Source: Microbacterium saperdae (GTDB lineage: Bacteria; Actinomycetota; Actinomycetes; Actinomycetales; Microbacteriaceae). Taken from it: a stretch of 64,000 nt of DNA. Location of the stretch: the NCBI RefSeq assembly GCF_006716345.1, contig NZ_VFOX01000002.1, positions 1,116,001-1,180,000 of the forward strand. The letters run 5' to 3'. A program made the translations under genes and the position numbers. Below, piece after piece: positions 27,005 through 34,979 of the stretch (the first letter of the stretch is position 1; each line of letters begins with the position of its first letter). Under the pieces are notes generated by a model. It saw nothing but the letters and a program-made list of their open reading frames with translations, did not search any database and had not been told where the DNA came from.

Positions 27005-27898
27005 TCAGGCCGAGAAGCGCAGCCCGGTGAGGTCTTCGGCGGCGGACCACAGCGCGGCACCGGTGGCGGGGGAGCGTACCTCGTCCGACGCGCGGACGCG
27101 GGCCGGGGCGCCCCGGAACTCCAGCGCACCGCGCGGTCCCCAGTAGTCGCCGCACACGACGTCGGCACCCGTGGCCGCCTGCACGATCGGCAGCGCGCCA
27201 CCGTCCTTTCCCTGCACGACGACGCGGGTCGCCGCAGCGAGCGCGCGCACGAGAGAGGAGACCTCGACCGCACCGGGGCGCTGCGGCGTGAGCGGATCGA
27301 CCGCATAGCCCGGGTGCGCGCAGACCGCCATGCGAGGGGAATCGGCCCAGCGGCGGTCGAGCTCGAACGCGAACGCGATGAGCGCCGCCTTCGAGCGCCC
27401 GTACTGCCGCAGGGAGGATCCCCGCCACGGGTCGGAGAGCGTGGCGGGGTCGATGGCGGCGAAACGGTGGGCGAGCGACCCGACCGCGACCACCCTGGCG
27501 TCCTCCGCCAGGGTGTGCTCGAGCTGGGCGATGAGCGCGAAGTGACCGAGGAAGTTCGTGCCCACCATCAGGTCGAGCCCATCGCTGGTGCGGGCCTCGC
27601 GCTGCGCGGCTTTGACCCCGGCGTTGCAGATGACGGCGTCGAGTCGTTCGTCGAGACCGGATGCCGCCTCGGCGACGCTCGCGAGGGACCCGAGATCGAG
27701 GGGGAGGATGCCCAGATCGGCCTGGGGCACCTGCGACCTGACCGCATCCACGGCCTGCTGTGCGCGCTCGGGCGACCGGCATCCCAGCACGACGCGGGCC
27801 CCTCGTGCCGCGAGCTGCTCGACGCACCAGTAGCCGATCCCCGCGTTCGCGCCGGTGACGAGGATCGTGCGGCCATGCAGTTCGGCGGAGGCATCCAT
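27005..27898 (-). CDS. Short-chain dehydrogenase/reductase
   Basis: The 297-residue protein has the NAD(P) motif TGANAGIG near the N-terminus, DAVICNAGV and the catalytic YGRSK, with the Ser in AVGSLAH. It looks like the retinol dehydrogenase/WW-oxidoreductase style of SDR (long C-terminus, Arg in GCRSPERAQ for NADP). Substrate unknown. Its start lies 9 bp after the stop of the DyP peroxidase gene, so it may be the last or next-to-last gene of that operon. Confidence 0.9.
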   Translation of the reverse strand: MDASAELHGRTILVTGANAGIGYWCVEQLAARGARVVLGCRSPERAQQAVDAVRSQVPQADLGILPLDLGSLASVAEAASGLDERLDAVICNAGVKAAQREARTSDGLDLMVGTNFLGHFALIAQLEHTLAEDARVVAVGSLAHRFAAIDPATLSDPWRGSSLRQYGRSKAALIAFAFELDRRWADSPRMAVCAHPGYAVDPLTPQRPGAVEVSSLVRALAAATRVVVQGKDGGALPIVQAATGADVVCGDYWGPRGALEFRGAPARVRASDEVRSPATGAALWSAAEDLTGLRFSA

Positions 27899-27907
27899 CC
27901 CCTCAAC

Positions 27908-29134
27908 CTACGCGAGCAGCGTCTCGCCGATGAAGCCGCCCTCGCGGCATCCCGGTGGCACGGCGAAGACGGCGGAGCCGATCGGCGTGGTCCATTCATT
28001 GAGCAGGTCGAGTTCGTCGAGCCGCCGCTGCATCGGCGTGAACTGGCGGTCGACGTCGGCCTGGAACGACACGAAGATCAGACCGGACTCCGAGACGCTG
28101 CTCCCGGCCGGTCTCTCGTCGTAGTTGTAGGCGCGACGGAAGATCTGCTCTCCGTCCTCGCCCCGCGCGCGCCGGATGTGCGCGAACTGCGGGATGACGG
28201 GGAAGCCGATCGCGGTCGTGGCCGCGAAGTCGGGTTCGTCGAACTCCTTCTGCCCGGTCAGCGGAGCGCCGTTCACCAGGTTGCGTCCGACCGACGCCTC
28301 TCGTCCGCTGCGGTCCAAGCGATCCCACTTGTCGAGGTCCATCCGGATGCGGCGGATCACGGCGCCCGTACCACCGGCCAGCCAGCCGTCATCCGACCAC
28401 ACCACGGCGTCGAAGCCCTTCGTTCCCGGCAGCGGGTTCGTGGTGCCGTCGACCTGGCCGAACAGGTTGCGCATGGTGGTTCCGGGGCGCTCCGTGCCAT
28501 AGGCACGGCGGAATCCGTTCTGGCTCCACCGCAGGCTCGTGAAGCTGCGGGTGTCCTTCAGCAGCATGCGTGCCGCGTGCGCCACGGTCAGCGGATCGTC
28601 GCCGGCGATCTGCAGCAGCAGGTCACCGTCGCTGAACTCCGGCTGGAGTCGGTCGACCGTGAACGCGGGGAGCGGCGCGAGCCAGGACGGCCCGGTCCCT
28701 GCCGCGCGCGCGACGAGGCCAGGGCCGAATCCGAAGGTCACGGTCAGACGCGCCGGGGCCATCGCGAGCTCGGGCTCCGAGTCCGCCAGCGCCGGGGTGC
28801 CCTGAGTGAGCCGGGCGGCGTCGTCCGTGAGGATGCGCAGCAACCGGGTGAGTCCTTCACGGTCGGTCGTGGCGAGGAGGTCGAGCCCCAGGAACAGACC
28901 GTGCGCCTGCGCCGGGGTGTCGATCCCTGCCTGGTGGACGCCGAAGAAGGGGACGACCTCGTCTCCGTTCATCGGTGTCGTCGGCGTGGGCGCCGGAGTG
29001 TCCTGTCGATTGAGCGCGTAGTCGACACCGATCGCCGCGGCCGCGCCGACGCCGGCGACAGCTCCTCCGAGGAGGAACTGCCGCCGGGTCGACCCGGTGC
29101 GATCGGAGCGCGCGCCCTCAGCGGGCGCCGGCAT
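27908..29134 (-). CDS. Tat-exported DyP-type heme peroxidase (EfeB/DtpA-like)
   Basis: The 408-residue protein has a twin-arginine signal (STRRQFLLGGAVAGVGAAA) and the DyP signatures FGQVDGTTNP (GxxDG with catalytic Asp), RRIRMDLDKW (distal Arg) and FAHIRRARG (proximal heme His). It should act outside the membrane as a heme peroxidase. Its ATG overlaps the stop of the PCuAC gene by one base (TGATG). In Streptomyces a DyP enzyme (DtpA) is encoded with copper chaperones and serves a copper oxidase; the arrangement here is similar. An iron role as in EfeUOB is the alternative, but no EfeU or EfeO gene is present. Confidence 0.92.
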   Translation of the reverse strand: MPAPAEGARSDRTGSTRRQFLLGGAVAGVGAAAAIGVDYALNRQDTPAPTPTTPMNGDEVVPFFGVHQAGIDTPAQAHGLFLGLDLLATTDREGLTRLLRILTDDAARLTQGTPALADSEPELAMAPARLTVTFGFGPGLVARAAGTGPSWLAPLPAFTVDRLQPEFSDGDLLLQIAGDDPLTVAHAARMLLKDTRSFTSLRWSQNGFRRAYGTERPGTTMRNLFGQVDGTTNPLPGTKGFDAVVWSDDGWLAGGTGAVIRRIRMDLDKWDRLDRSGREASVGRNLVNGAPLTGQKEFDEPDFAATTAIGFPVIPQFAHIRRARGEDGEQIFRRAYNYDERPAGSSVSESGLIFVSFQADVDRQFTPMQRRLDELDLLNEWTTPIGSAVFAVPPGCREGGFIGETLLA

Positions 29135-29673
29135 CAGTGATCCATGCCCTCGTGCTCGTCGCCGTCCTCGTAGTTCTCGTTCGCGCCCGAGTAGTCCTTC
29201 ACGGGAGCGGTGAACTCGTACGTCGAGTCGTCGGAGAACGTCAGGGTGACGGTGACCTCTGCCCCGGCCTGCAGCGGTGCCGCCAGGTCCATGAGCATGA
29301 TGTGGCTGGCTCCGGGCTCGAGGAGAAGGGAGCCTCCGGCCGGGATCACGAACCCGCCCTCGATCTCGCGCATGACCATCTCGCCGGCCTCGTTCTCCAC
29401 GGTCTCGTGCAGCTCGACCATGCTCGACGCGGCCGTCTCGGCGGAGACCACGGTGACGTCCTCCGCGCCGGCGTTGGTGAGGGTGCCGAACGCTGCTGAC
29501 ATGCCCTCTTCCGCGGACTTCACCCACGCGTCCTCGATCGTGATCGAGTCGCCCGCTGGAGCGGATTCCGATTCGGACGGAGCGCTCGTGGCGGCGCATC
29601 CGGTGAGCGCGAGCAGCGAGACCGCGACGAGTGCGCCGAGTCGCGAGAGGGGCTTCAGGGAAGTGGTGTTCAT
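29134..29673 (-). CDS. PCuAC-type periplasmic copper chaperone (lipoprotein)
   Basis: This 179-residue protein has a lipoprotein signal ending LLALTGC and a PCuAC (DUF461) domain. The copper motif H-x(n)-M-x(n)-HxM is visible as ELHETVENEAGEMVMREIEG and later SHIMLM. The C-terminus is His/Asp/Glu-rich. AAAGG lies 7 bp before ATG 29673; an upstream in-frame ATG at 29688 is less suitable. It sits between CopC and the DyP peroxidase in a tight operon, suggesting extracytoplasmic copper delivery. Confidence 0.92.
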   Translation of the reverse strand: MNTTSLKPLSRLGALVAVSLLALTGCAATSAPSESESAPAGDSITIEDAWVKSAEEGMSAAFGTLTNAGAEDVTVVSAETAASSMVELHETVENEAGEMVMREIEGGFVIPAGGSLLLEPGASHIMLMDLAAPLQAGAEVTVTLTFSDDSTYEFTAPVKDYSGANENYEDGDEHEGMDH

Positions 29674-29684
29674 GGGATGACCTT

Positions 29685-30299
29685 TCACAGTTTTCGTTCT
29701 GGGGTGCCGTCGCTCTCGGGCACCTCAGTTGCCGTCCGTGGACGGCGAAGGAATCGATGGAGGGCGAACGCGGCGACGGCGATGACCGCCCCGCCTCCGC
29801 CGATGAGCAGCGCGCGAGGCACGCCGCCCGGTTCCTGAGTGGTCTGATCCCCGGGGTCCTCTGCATCAGCGGCGGTCTCTCCGCCGCCTGCTCCCTGCAT
29901 CGCCATCGGCTCCGCATCTCCGATCGTGAACGGGACGATGCCCGAGATCGGATGCCCGTCTTCCGAGACGACCTGCCACCGCACCTGGTAGCCGGCAGCC
30001 GGCATACCCGGATCGACGTCGACGGTCACGGTGTTGCCCGTGACCGCGACATCATCGCCGGCCCAGTCGCGCCCGTCCTCATCGATCACGATGACCACGG
30101 CACCCGTGGTCGAGTCGCCGAGCGTCAGCAGCTCGCCGGAGAACGTCAGGACGATGCTCTCGGGGGCGGCGGCCAGCCGCTCGTCGACTTGCGGGGTGCT
30201 GTGGACCAGGGCGTCGTGGGCGGATGCCGGCAGAGCCGTCGCGAGAACCGCGACCGCTGCCACCGTCACCCCCACCGTCCAGCGGCGGACAGGAGACAT
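29685..30299 (-). CDS. CopC-domain copper resistance protein, membrane-anchored
   Basis: The 204-residue protein has a Sec signal peptide cut near PASAHDALV, leaving His at the mature N-terminus, a typical CopC Cu(II) ligand. The CopC domain shows HSTPQVDERLAAAPESIVL and VVSEDGHPISGIVPFTIG. A linker rich in Gly, Glu and Pro leads to a C-terminal transmembrane helix and a basic tail, as in YobA/CopC proteins of Gram-positive bacteria. It is first in the CopC-PCuAC-DyP operon, 11 bp before the PCuAC gene. The ATG at 30299 has GAGG about 9 bp upstream. Confidence 0.93.
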   Translation of the reverse strand: MSPVRRWTVGVTVAAVAVLATALPASAHDALVHSTPQVDERLAAAPESIVLTFSGELLTLGDSTTGAVVIVIDEDGRDWAGDDVAVTGNTVTVDVDPGMPAAGYQVRWQVVSEDGHPISGIVPFTIGDAEPMAMQGAGGGETAADAEDPGDQTTQEPGGVPRALLIGGGGAVIAVAAFALHRFLRRPRTATEVPESDGTPERKL

Positions 30300-30418
30300 G
30301 ATGAAGGACCTCTCGACTGGCGTCGTCGAGCGACGCCGCACGTGCGTTCGGAGCGCGCGCTCGGAGGAGACTCCGGGCGGGCGCGGATCACCACCGGCAC
30401 GGACAGCCGGGGCGTGGA

Positions 30419-31036
30419 TCAGACCGCGAGGTGCGAGGGCGGGGCGCGTCCGCGAAGGGTCGCGAGAAGAGGGGTGCTGCGCAGCGCATCGATCCTCGCG
30501 CCGAGGGCGGTGCGCGTCGCACGATGAGGGACGGGTGCGGCCAGGACGGCATCGATGCGTCGCTGCACCCACCGGATGCTCTGCTGTGCGAGGTCGCGCA
30601 GACCGAGCAGCAGGCGCTCGCCGCGGTACAGGGCGACGATCGTGACCAGGGCGGCGAAGGCGTGGCCGACCCACATGGTGGCGTCGAGGGCGACGACGGT
30701 CTCGGCGCTGCCGGCGATCGCGGGAAGGACGACGGGAGATCCGTGCACGTGCGGCGCGACGACGCCCGCGGAGGACACCGTCCCCAGCACGAAGAGCATG
30801 TGGAAGAGGAACTGGCTGATCGCGACCGAGAACGTGAGCCTCAGTGCGGAGAGCCGACGTCCGGCGAGCAGCACGCACACCATGAACGAGAGGACCCAGG
30901 GAACCGCGATGCCCAGAGGCCCCGGCATCGCGCCGCCGGCGGAGACGTGGCCGGCGAGCGCGGCGAAGATCGCCACGGACGACGCCGCGAACCCGCGCAG
31001 GACCGCGGGTCTCCTGGACTGATGCACGATCCCCAT
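30419..31036 (-). CDS. Membrane protein upstream of the copper operon
   Basis: The 205-residue product has about four to five transmembrane helices with His and Met residues near membrane faces (AGHVSAGGAMPG, FLFHMLFVLG, APHVHGSPV, MWVGHAFAAL). It ends in a soluble basic tail. I do not recognise a named family. Location 119 bp upstream of copC on the same strand suggests membership in the copper operon, and the His pattern is compatible with metal handling; both are inference. Confidence 0.7.
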   Translation of the reverse strand: MGIVHQSRRPAVLRGFAASSVAIFAALAGHVSAGGAMPGPLGIAVPWVLSFMVCVLLAGRRLSALRLTFSVAISQFLFHMLFVLGTVSSAGVVAPHVHGSPVVLPAIAGSAETVVALDATMWVGHAFAALVTIVALYRGERLLLGLRDLAQQSIRWVQRRIDAVLAAPVPHRATRTALGARIDALRSTPLLATLRGRAPPSHLAV

Positions 31037-31072
31037 TCTGTCAGGCGGATGTCTACTCGATAGACTCCACGC

Positions 31073-31492
31073 ATGCGGATCCGCCCGATCGATCTCGTCG
31101 ATGTCCTGGTGTATCTCGTGGTCCTCGGAGCCTTCAGCCAGCTCTTCCCCGCCGTGATCTCCGAGACGTTCCTGCTGGCTCTCCTCACCGCGATCCTCTT
31201 GAAGATCGTGCTCGAGATCGTCGTGTGGGTGAAGTCGAAGGCGCTTGCGCGCGTCCGCTCCGAGGGGGCCGTCGCCTCCCGGGTGATCGGCGTCGTCGTC
31301 CTTGTCCTGGTGCTCCCGGGGAGCAAGTTCCTCGTGCTGGAGCTCGTCGACCTCGTCTTCGGCGATGCCGTGCAGCTCGGGGGCTTCTTCCTCGTCACCC
31401 TGCTGATCATCGTCCTCATGCTGTCGCGCGGCGCCGTACGTCGACTGCTCGCCCGCTCAGAACCCGCCCCCTCGATCCCGGAGTCCTCATGA
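31073..31492 (+). CDS. Small integral membrane protein preceding arsC
   Basis: This 139-residue protein has about four hydrophobic helices and a short Pro/Ser-rich tail. No family is recognised. The ATG at 31073 has TAGACT ending 6 bp upstream and CTGTCA 17 bp before that, a good leaderless promoter. Its stop overlaps the start of the arsenate reductase-like gene as ATGA, so the two are coupled. It diverges from the membrane protein gene of the copper operon. Confidence 0.8.
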   Translation: MRIRPIDLVDVLVYLVVLGAFSQLFPAVISETFLLALLTAILLKIVLEIVVWVKSKALARVRSEGAVASRVIGVVVLVLVLPGSKFLVLELVDLVFGDAVQLGGFFLVTLLIIVLMLSRGAVRRLLARSEPAPSIPESS

Positions 31493-31899
31493 CCGCTGCG
31501 GCAACGCCCTCCGTCCTCTTCGTCTGCGTGCACAACGCGGGTCGCTCGCAGATGGCGGCCGGCTTCCTGCGCGAGATCGCGGGCGATCGCATCGAGGTGC
31601 GCTCGGCAGGCTCGATGCCCGCCGATCAGATCAACCCTGTCGCCGTCGCGGCGATGCAGGAGGTGGGGATCGACATCACCACCGAGCAGCCCAAGATCCT
31701 GACGACCGAAGCCGTGCAGGCGTCGGACGTGGTCATCACGATGGGGTGCGGCGACGCCTGCCCGTTCTTCCCCGGCAAGCGCTACGAGGACTGGGCGCTC
31801 GACGATCCGGCCGGCCAGGGGATCGACGCCGTGCGACCGATCCGCGATGACATCCGTGCGCGCATCGAAGTGCTGGTCTCGGAGCTCATCGCACCCTGA
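31489..31899 (+). CDS. arsC: Arsenate reductase-like low-molecular-weight phosphatase fold protein
   Basis: The 136-residue protein has the P-loop CVHNAGRSQ, further cysteines in MGCGDACPFFPG and the acid-loop DWALDDPAGQ, the standard set for ArsC enzymes of this fold. Actinobacterial members can use thioredoxin or mycothiol as the electron source; which applies here is not evident. It is translationally coupled to the preceding membrane protein. No arsenite pump gene is adjacent, so in this locus it is separated from a full ars operon. Confidence 0.9.
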   Translation: MTAAATPSVLFVCVHNAGRSQMAAGFLREIAGDRIEVRSAGSMPADQINPVAVAAMQEVGIDITTEQPKILTTEAVQASDVVITMGCGDACPFFPGKRYEDWALDDPAGQGIDAVRPIRDDIRARIEVLVSELIAP

Positions 31900-31905
31900 C
31901 CGCGC

Positions 31906-32580
31906 TCAGTGCGCGTGGTGGTCGTGCGCGTGGTGGTCGTGCTCGTCTTCGAGGAGCATGCCCACCGACGTGGCGCAGGCGTCGCCCCTCCAGGCCTCCA
32001 GGCCCTCGCGCACGGCGAAGGCCGCGATGACGAGACCGGCCACGGCATCCGCCCACCACCATCCGAACAGGGTGTTCGCGACGAGCCCGATGAGGACGGC
32101 GGCCGACAGGTAGGTGCAGATCAGTGTCTGCTTCGAGTCGGCGACCGCGGTCGCGGACCCGATCTCCCGGCCGGCCCGACGTTCCGCGAGAGAAAGGAAG
32201 GGCATCACGGCCACGCTGATCGCCGTCAGCACGATGCCCACGGCGCTGTGCTCCGGACGCTGGGCTGTCACGAGGGACAGCACCGAGGTCGCGGTGACGT
32301 AGATCGCGAGGGCGAAGAACGCCACCGCGATCACGCGCAGCGTGGGCTTCTCCCAACGTTCCGGATCACGGCGGGTGAACTGCCAGGCGACGGCGGCGGC
32401 CGAGAGCACCTCGATCGTGGAGTCGAGTCCGAAACCGATCAGAGCGGCAGACGACGCGACCGAGCCGGCAGTGATCGCGATGACCGCTTCGATCAGGTTG
32501 TACCCGATCGTGATCGCCACGATCAGACGGATGCGCCGGTGCAGGGTCTCGCGCCGTGCCGAGGAGACAGTGGTCGACAT
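31906..32580 (-). CDS. Cation diffusion facilitator (CDF) metal exporter
   Basis: The 224-residue protein has six predicted helices with metal-site residues in SAALIGFGLDSTIEV (second helix) and WWADAVAGLVIAAF (fifth helix). The C-terminus is a His-rich tail, DEHDHHAHDHHAH. It lacks a long cytoplasmic CDF domain. ATG 32580 overlaps the regulator stop as TGATG. Pairing with a CmtR-like sensor suggests cadmium, lead or zinc export. Confidence 0.92.
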   Translation of the reverse strand: MSTTVSSARRETLHRRIRLIVAITIGYNLIEAVIAITAGSVASSAALIGFGLDSTIEVLSAAAVAWQFTRRDPERWEKPTLRVIAVAFFALAIYVTATSVLSLVTAQRPEHSAVGIVLTAISVAVMPFLSLAERRAGREIGSATAVADSKQTLICTYLSAAVLIGLVANTLFGWWWADAVAGLVIAAFAVREGLEAWRGDACATSVGMLLEDEHDHHAHDHHAH

Positions 32581-32915
32581 CAGCAGGTGCACCCGTCGCC
32601 CGAGCAGCAGTCGGGTTCGACGATCAGCACCACGCGCATCAGCTCGTTCAGGGCAGGTGCGAGGTGCTCATCGGCCAGCTGGTACCGGCTGCGGCGGCCG
32701 TCCGGCACGCTCTCGACCAGGCCGCATCCGCGCAGGCAGGCCAGGTGGTTCGACATCACCTGACGAGAGACCCCCAGGGAGTCCGCGAGGTCGGCCGGGT
32801 ACGAGGCGTTCTCCCGCAGTGCGAGCAGGATGCCGGCGCGGGTGGGGTCGGAGAGCGCGTGTCCGAGGCGGGCGACGGCGGCGGTGTGCGTCAGAGAAGC
32901 GGGTGCGGTGATCAC
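32580..32915 (-). CDS. ArsR/SmtB-family metal sensor, CmtR-like
   Basis: The 111-residue repressor has the ArsR winged helix (ASYPADLADSLGVSRQVMSNHLACL). Cysteines in the recognition-helix motif HLACLRGCG match the Cys pair of Mycobacterium CmtR, and a Cys-rich tail (PDCCSGDGCTC) could supply the third ligand. That pattern senses Cd(II)/Pb(II). The GTG at 32915 was chosen over an ATG at 32951, because a TTGCCT-17-TACTCT promoter places the transcription start on this GTG. It is co-transcribed with the CDF exporter. Confidence 0.9.
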   Translation of the reverse strand: MITAPASLTHTAAVARLGHALSDPTRAGILLALRENASYPADLADSLGVSRQVMSNHLACLRGCGLVESVPDGRRSRYQLADEHLAPALNELMRVVLIVEPDCCSGDGCTC

Positions 32916-32922
32916 GGTATCG

Positions 32923-32951
32923 AGAGTACAGATAATCCTGAATTCAGGCAA
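32923..32951 (-). promoter_or_regulatory. Promoter and operator of the CmtR-like/CDF operon
   Basis: On the minus strand TTGCCT (32951-32946) and TACTCT (32928-32923) are 17 bp apart, and the -10 ends 7 bp before the GTG. The perfect palindrome CCTGAATTCAGG (32937-32948) overlaps the -35 box and is the likely repressor site. Confidence 0.75.
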
Positions 32952-32966
32952 TTGTGAATGAAGGTC

Positions 32967-32980
32967 GTGACAGTTGTCAC
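32967..32980. promoter_or_regulatory. GTGACA-GT-TGTCAC palindrome upstream of the hydrolase gene
   Basis: This 14-bp inverted repeat recurs as its exact reverse complement at 34948-34961 before the histidine kinase gene. It lies about 100 bp upstream of the hydrolase start. A shared binding site for the response regulator at 36176 is the simplest reading. Confidence 0.65.
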
Positions 32981-33082
32981 CACGACCGATGACGGCAGGA
33001 CACTTCTGGGCGGATGTCGTCGGTGATGTGCTGAGAGGACACTGCCGGTCCGGTGCCCCCGGACCCCGATCGATCGGAACCC

Positions 33083-34018
33083 ATGCGGAAGTTCGCGAAG
33101 TCCCTGCTCATCACCATCGGCGTCATCGTCGCCATCCCCGTGCTCGCTGTCGCGACCACGGCGATCGTGAACGTCATCGCCACGCAGGTGGAGTCCACCC
33201 AGATCACCGCTTACGGGGAGGGGGTGGAGGTCGACGGCAGGACCATGAACGTCGTGGTCGAAGGCGACGGCGAGGAGACGATCGTGCTGCTGCCCGGCCT
33301 CGGCACGGCGTCGCCCGGACTCGACTTCCAGCCGCTGACGGACGAGCTGGCGAAGGACCACCGCGTGGTCGTCGTGGAGCCCTTCGGCACCGGACTCAGC
33401 GACGCCACCGACAGCCCGCGCACGGCCGAGAACATCACGGAGGAGATCCATGAGGCGCTCCAGCAGCTCCGCGTCACGAAGTACACGCTGATGGCGCACT
33501 CCATCGGCGGCATCTATGCGCTGACCTACAGCGCCGCGTACCCCGACGAGCTCACGGCCTTCGTGGGCATCGACAACAGCGTGCCGGATCAGGCGGGCGC
33601 CGACGAGCCGATTCCGACAGACGCCATGGTGGTGCTGCGCAACCTCGGCATCACCCGACTGCTCGCCGTGATCGCGGGCGACCCCTACGACGGACTGCCC
33701 TACGACGACGAGTCCCGGCGGCAGATGGCGATGCTGAGCGCGAAGAACGCGGGAGCCCCCACCATGATCGACGAGGTCGAACACACCCCGGGCAACTTCG
33801 CCGCGGTGAGCGGGGCGGTCTTCCCGGCCGACCTGCCGGTGCTGGAGTTCGTCAGCGCGAACGACACCGCGGAGTGGATCGAGATCCACGAGAAGCAGGC
33901 GGCGAGCGTGGAGCACGGCGAGGTCGTGGTCCTCGACGGACCGCACTACCTGCACCACGAGCTGTCGCCGGAGATCGCCCAGCGGACCACCGCGTTCCTC
34001 TCGGCGCTGTCTGACTGA
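33083..34018 (+). CDS. Membrane-anchored alpha/beta hydrolase
   Basis: The 311-residue protein has an N-terminal transmembrane anchor (about residues 5-30) and an outward-facing alpha/beta-hydrolase domain. The nucleophile is the Ser in MAHSIGGIYA, the oxyanion region is LLPGLGTAS, and the catalytic His is in LDGPHYLHHE. The acid is probably the Asp in SANDTAEW. The substrate is unknown. ATG 33083 has only GGA nearby; an in-frame GTG at 33053 is an alternative. The palindrome at 32967 links it to the two-component system downstream. Confidence 0.88.
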   Translation: MRKFAKSLLITIGVIVAIPVLAVATTAIVNVIATQVESTQITAYGEGVEVDGRTMNVVVEGDGEETIVLLPGLGTASPGLDFQPLTDELAKDHRVVVVEPFGTGLSDATDSPRTAENITEEIHEALQQLRVTKYTLMAHSIGGIYALTYSAAYPDELTAFVGIDNSVPDQAGADEPIPTDAMVVLRNLGITRLLAVIAGDPYDGLPYDDESRRQMAMLSAKNAGAPTMIDEVEHTPGNFAAVSGAVFPADLPVLEFVSANDTAEWIEIHEKQAASVEHGEVVVLDGPHYLHHELSPEIAQRTTAFLSALSD

Positions 34019-34025
34019 CCCCTGC

Positions 34026-34070
34026 AGCGGTTGCCGACCTCGTCGTGGACGGGTCGGCAACCGCTTTCGT
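34026..34070 (+). terminator. Rho-independent terminator of the hydrolase gene
   Basis: Arms 34026-34039 (AGCGGTTGCCGACC) and 34052-34065 pair over 14 bp with a 12-nt loop, followed by TTCGT. It starts 8 bp after the hydrolase stop. Confidence 0.8.
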
Positions 34071-34230
34071 GTACCCGCTCCCTCACGGAACCGCCCGCGG
34101 ATCGTCATCCTCCGTGATCCATCGCCGGGATGCCGCCCGGACCATCGCCGGGACCGCCGCCGGAGACGCCGCACGGTACGGGAGGACGACAACGAAGGAT
34201 GCCGGGCGCAGCACGCCTCGCGCCCCGACA

Positions 34231-34271
34231 ACGCAGAACACCCCCGCCGACCCGACGGGGGTGTTCTGCGT
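34231..34271. terminator. Strong bidirectional hairpin after the small multidrug export gene
   Basis: Arms 34231-34246 and 34256-34271 pair perfectly over 16 bp (core AACACCCCCG) with a 9-nt loop. It lies 10 bp past the minus-strand stop at 34281. Between this hairpin and the terminator at 34026 I see no gene. Confidence 0.8.
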
Positions 34272-34280
34272 GTGGTCCGG

Positions 34281-34823
34281 TCAGCTGACGGCGTAGACCG
34301 CGCTGCCGACGATCACGGCGACGATCGTGGTCCAGCCGACGATCGCGACAGCCTGCCAGAGGAGGATGCGCGCCTTGCCGATCCCCGCAGCCGCGAGCAT
34401 CGTCGCGGTGAAGTGGGTGGGGAGGAGGAGCGGGCCGAGAAGGCTCACCCCGGGAACGCCGTAGCGCTCGAACGCACGCTGGAACTTCTCCGTGCGGGCG
34501 GCGCTGCGGCCCGCCTCGGGGGAGGGCGTCTCGTCGACGAGCGGCGCTCCACCACCGGCGATCACGGACTCGCGGCTGCGCGCCCGGTTGACGATCGCCT
34601 GGCGGGCTCCGGAGCTCGCGAGCACGAGGATCGCGACGCAGACGAAGTTTCCGATCATGGCGGCGATGGCGGCGATCACGGGAGGGATGCCGCCGATGAT
34701 GCCGATACCCGCGGCACCTTCGCCCTCGATGAACGGGATGGCGCCGGCGAGAGCGACGATGAGCGGCTGCACGAGATCCGGGACCTGGGCGACCAGGTTC
34801 TGGAAGGTTTCGATGAGGTTCAT
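34281..34823 (-). CDS. Small multidrug export family membrane protein (PF06695-like)
   Basis: The 180-residue protein has about four helices, with the DedA-like feature PFIEGEGAAGIGIIGG and later ERYGVPGVSLLGPLLLPTHF. This matches the family annotated as putative small multidrug export proteins, whose transport role is not well proven. AGGAG lies 7 bp before ATG 34823. It diverges from the histidine kinase gene, and the palindrome at 34948 lies between them, so it may belong to the same regulon. Confidence 0.85.
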   Translation of the reverse strand: MNLIETFQNLVAQVPDLVQPLIVALAGAIPFIEGEGAAGIGIIGGIPPVIAAIAAMIGNFVCVAILVLASSGARQAIVNRARSRESVIAGGGAPLVDETPSPEAGRSAARTEKFQRAFERYGVPGVSLLGPLLLPTHFTATMLAAAGIGKARILLWQAVAIVGWTTIVAVIVGSAVYAVS

Positions 34824-34947
34824 GGTGATGCTCCTGGATGTCGGTGCAACGGTCTCCCCGTCGCGATGATCCCAGTCCATCGCGATGGTGCGTCGAGCGG
34901 CAGTGCCGAGCTGTCACCTCTTTCCGGGTGGATCGCACGTGCAATCC

Positions 34948-34961
34948 GTGACAACTGTCAC
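34948..34961. promoter_or_regulatory. GTGACA-AC-TGTCAC palindrome upstream of the kinase gene
   Basis: It is the exact reverse complement of 32967-32980 and centres about 25 bp before the predicted leaderless start at 34980, with TATCGT (34967-34972) as -10. A lone TGTCAC half-site lies at 34912-34917. The position suggests autoregulation by the response regulator. Confidence 0.65.
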
Positions 34962-34979
34962 GCCCGTATCGTGGGTGGG

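Noticed and set aside
27908..29134. DyP peroxidase as part of an EfeUOB iron uptake system
   Set aside because: No EfeU or EfeO gene is present, and the neighbours are copper chaperones.
32916..32951. ATG 32951 as start of the CmtR-like regulator
   Set aside because: This would place the promoter -35, -10 and operator inside the coding sequence; the GTG at 32915 fits the promoter spacing.
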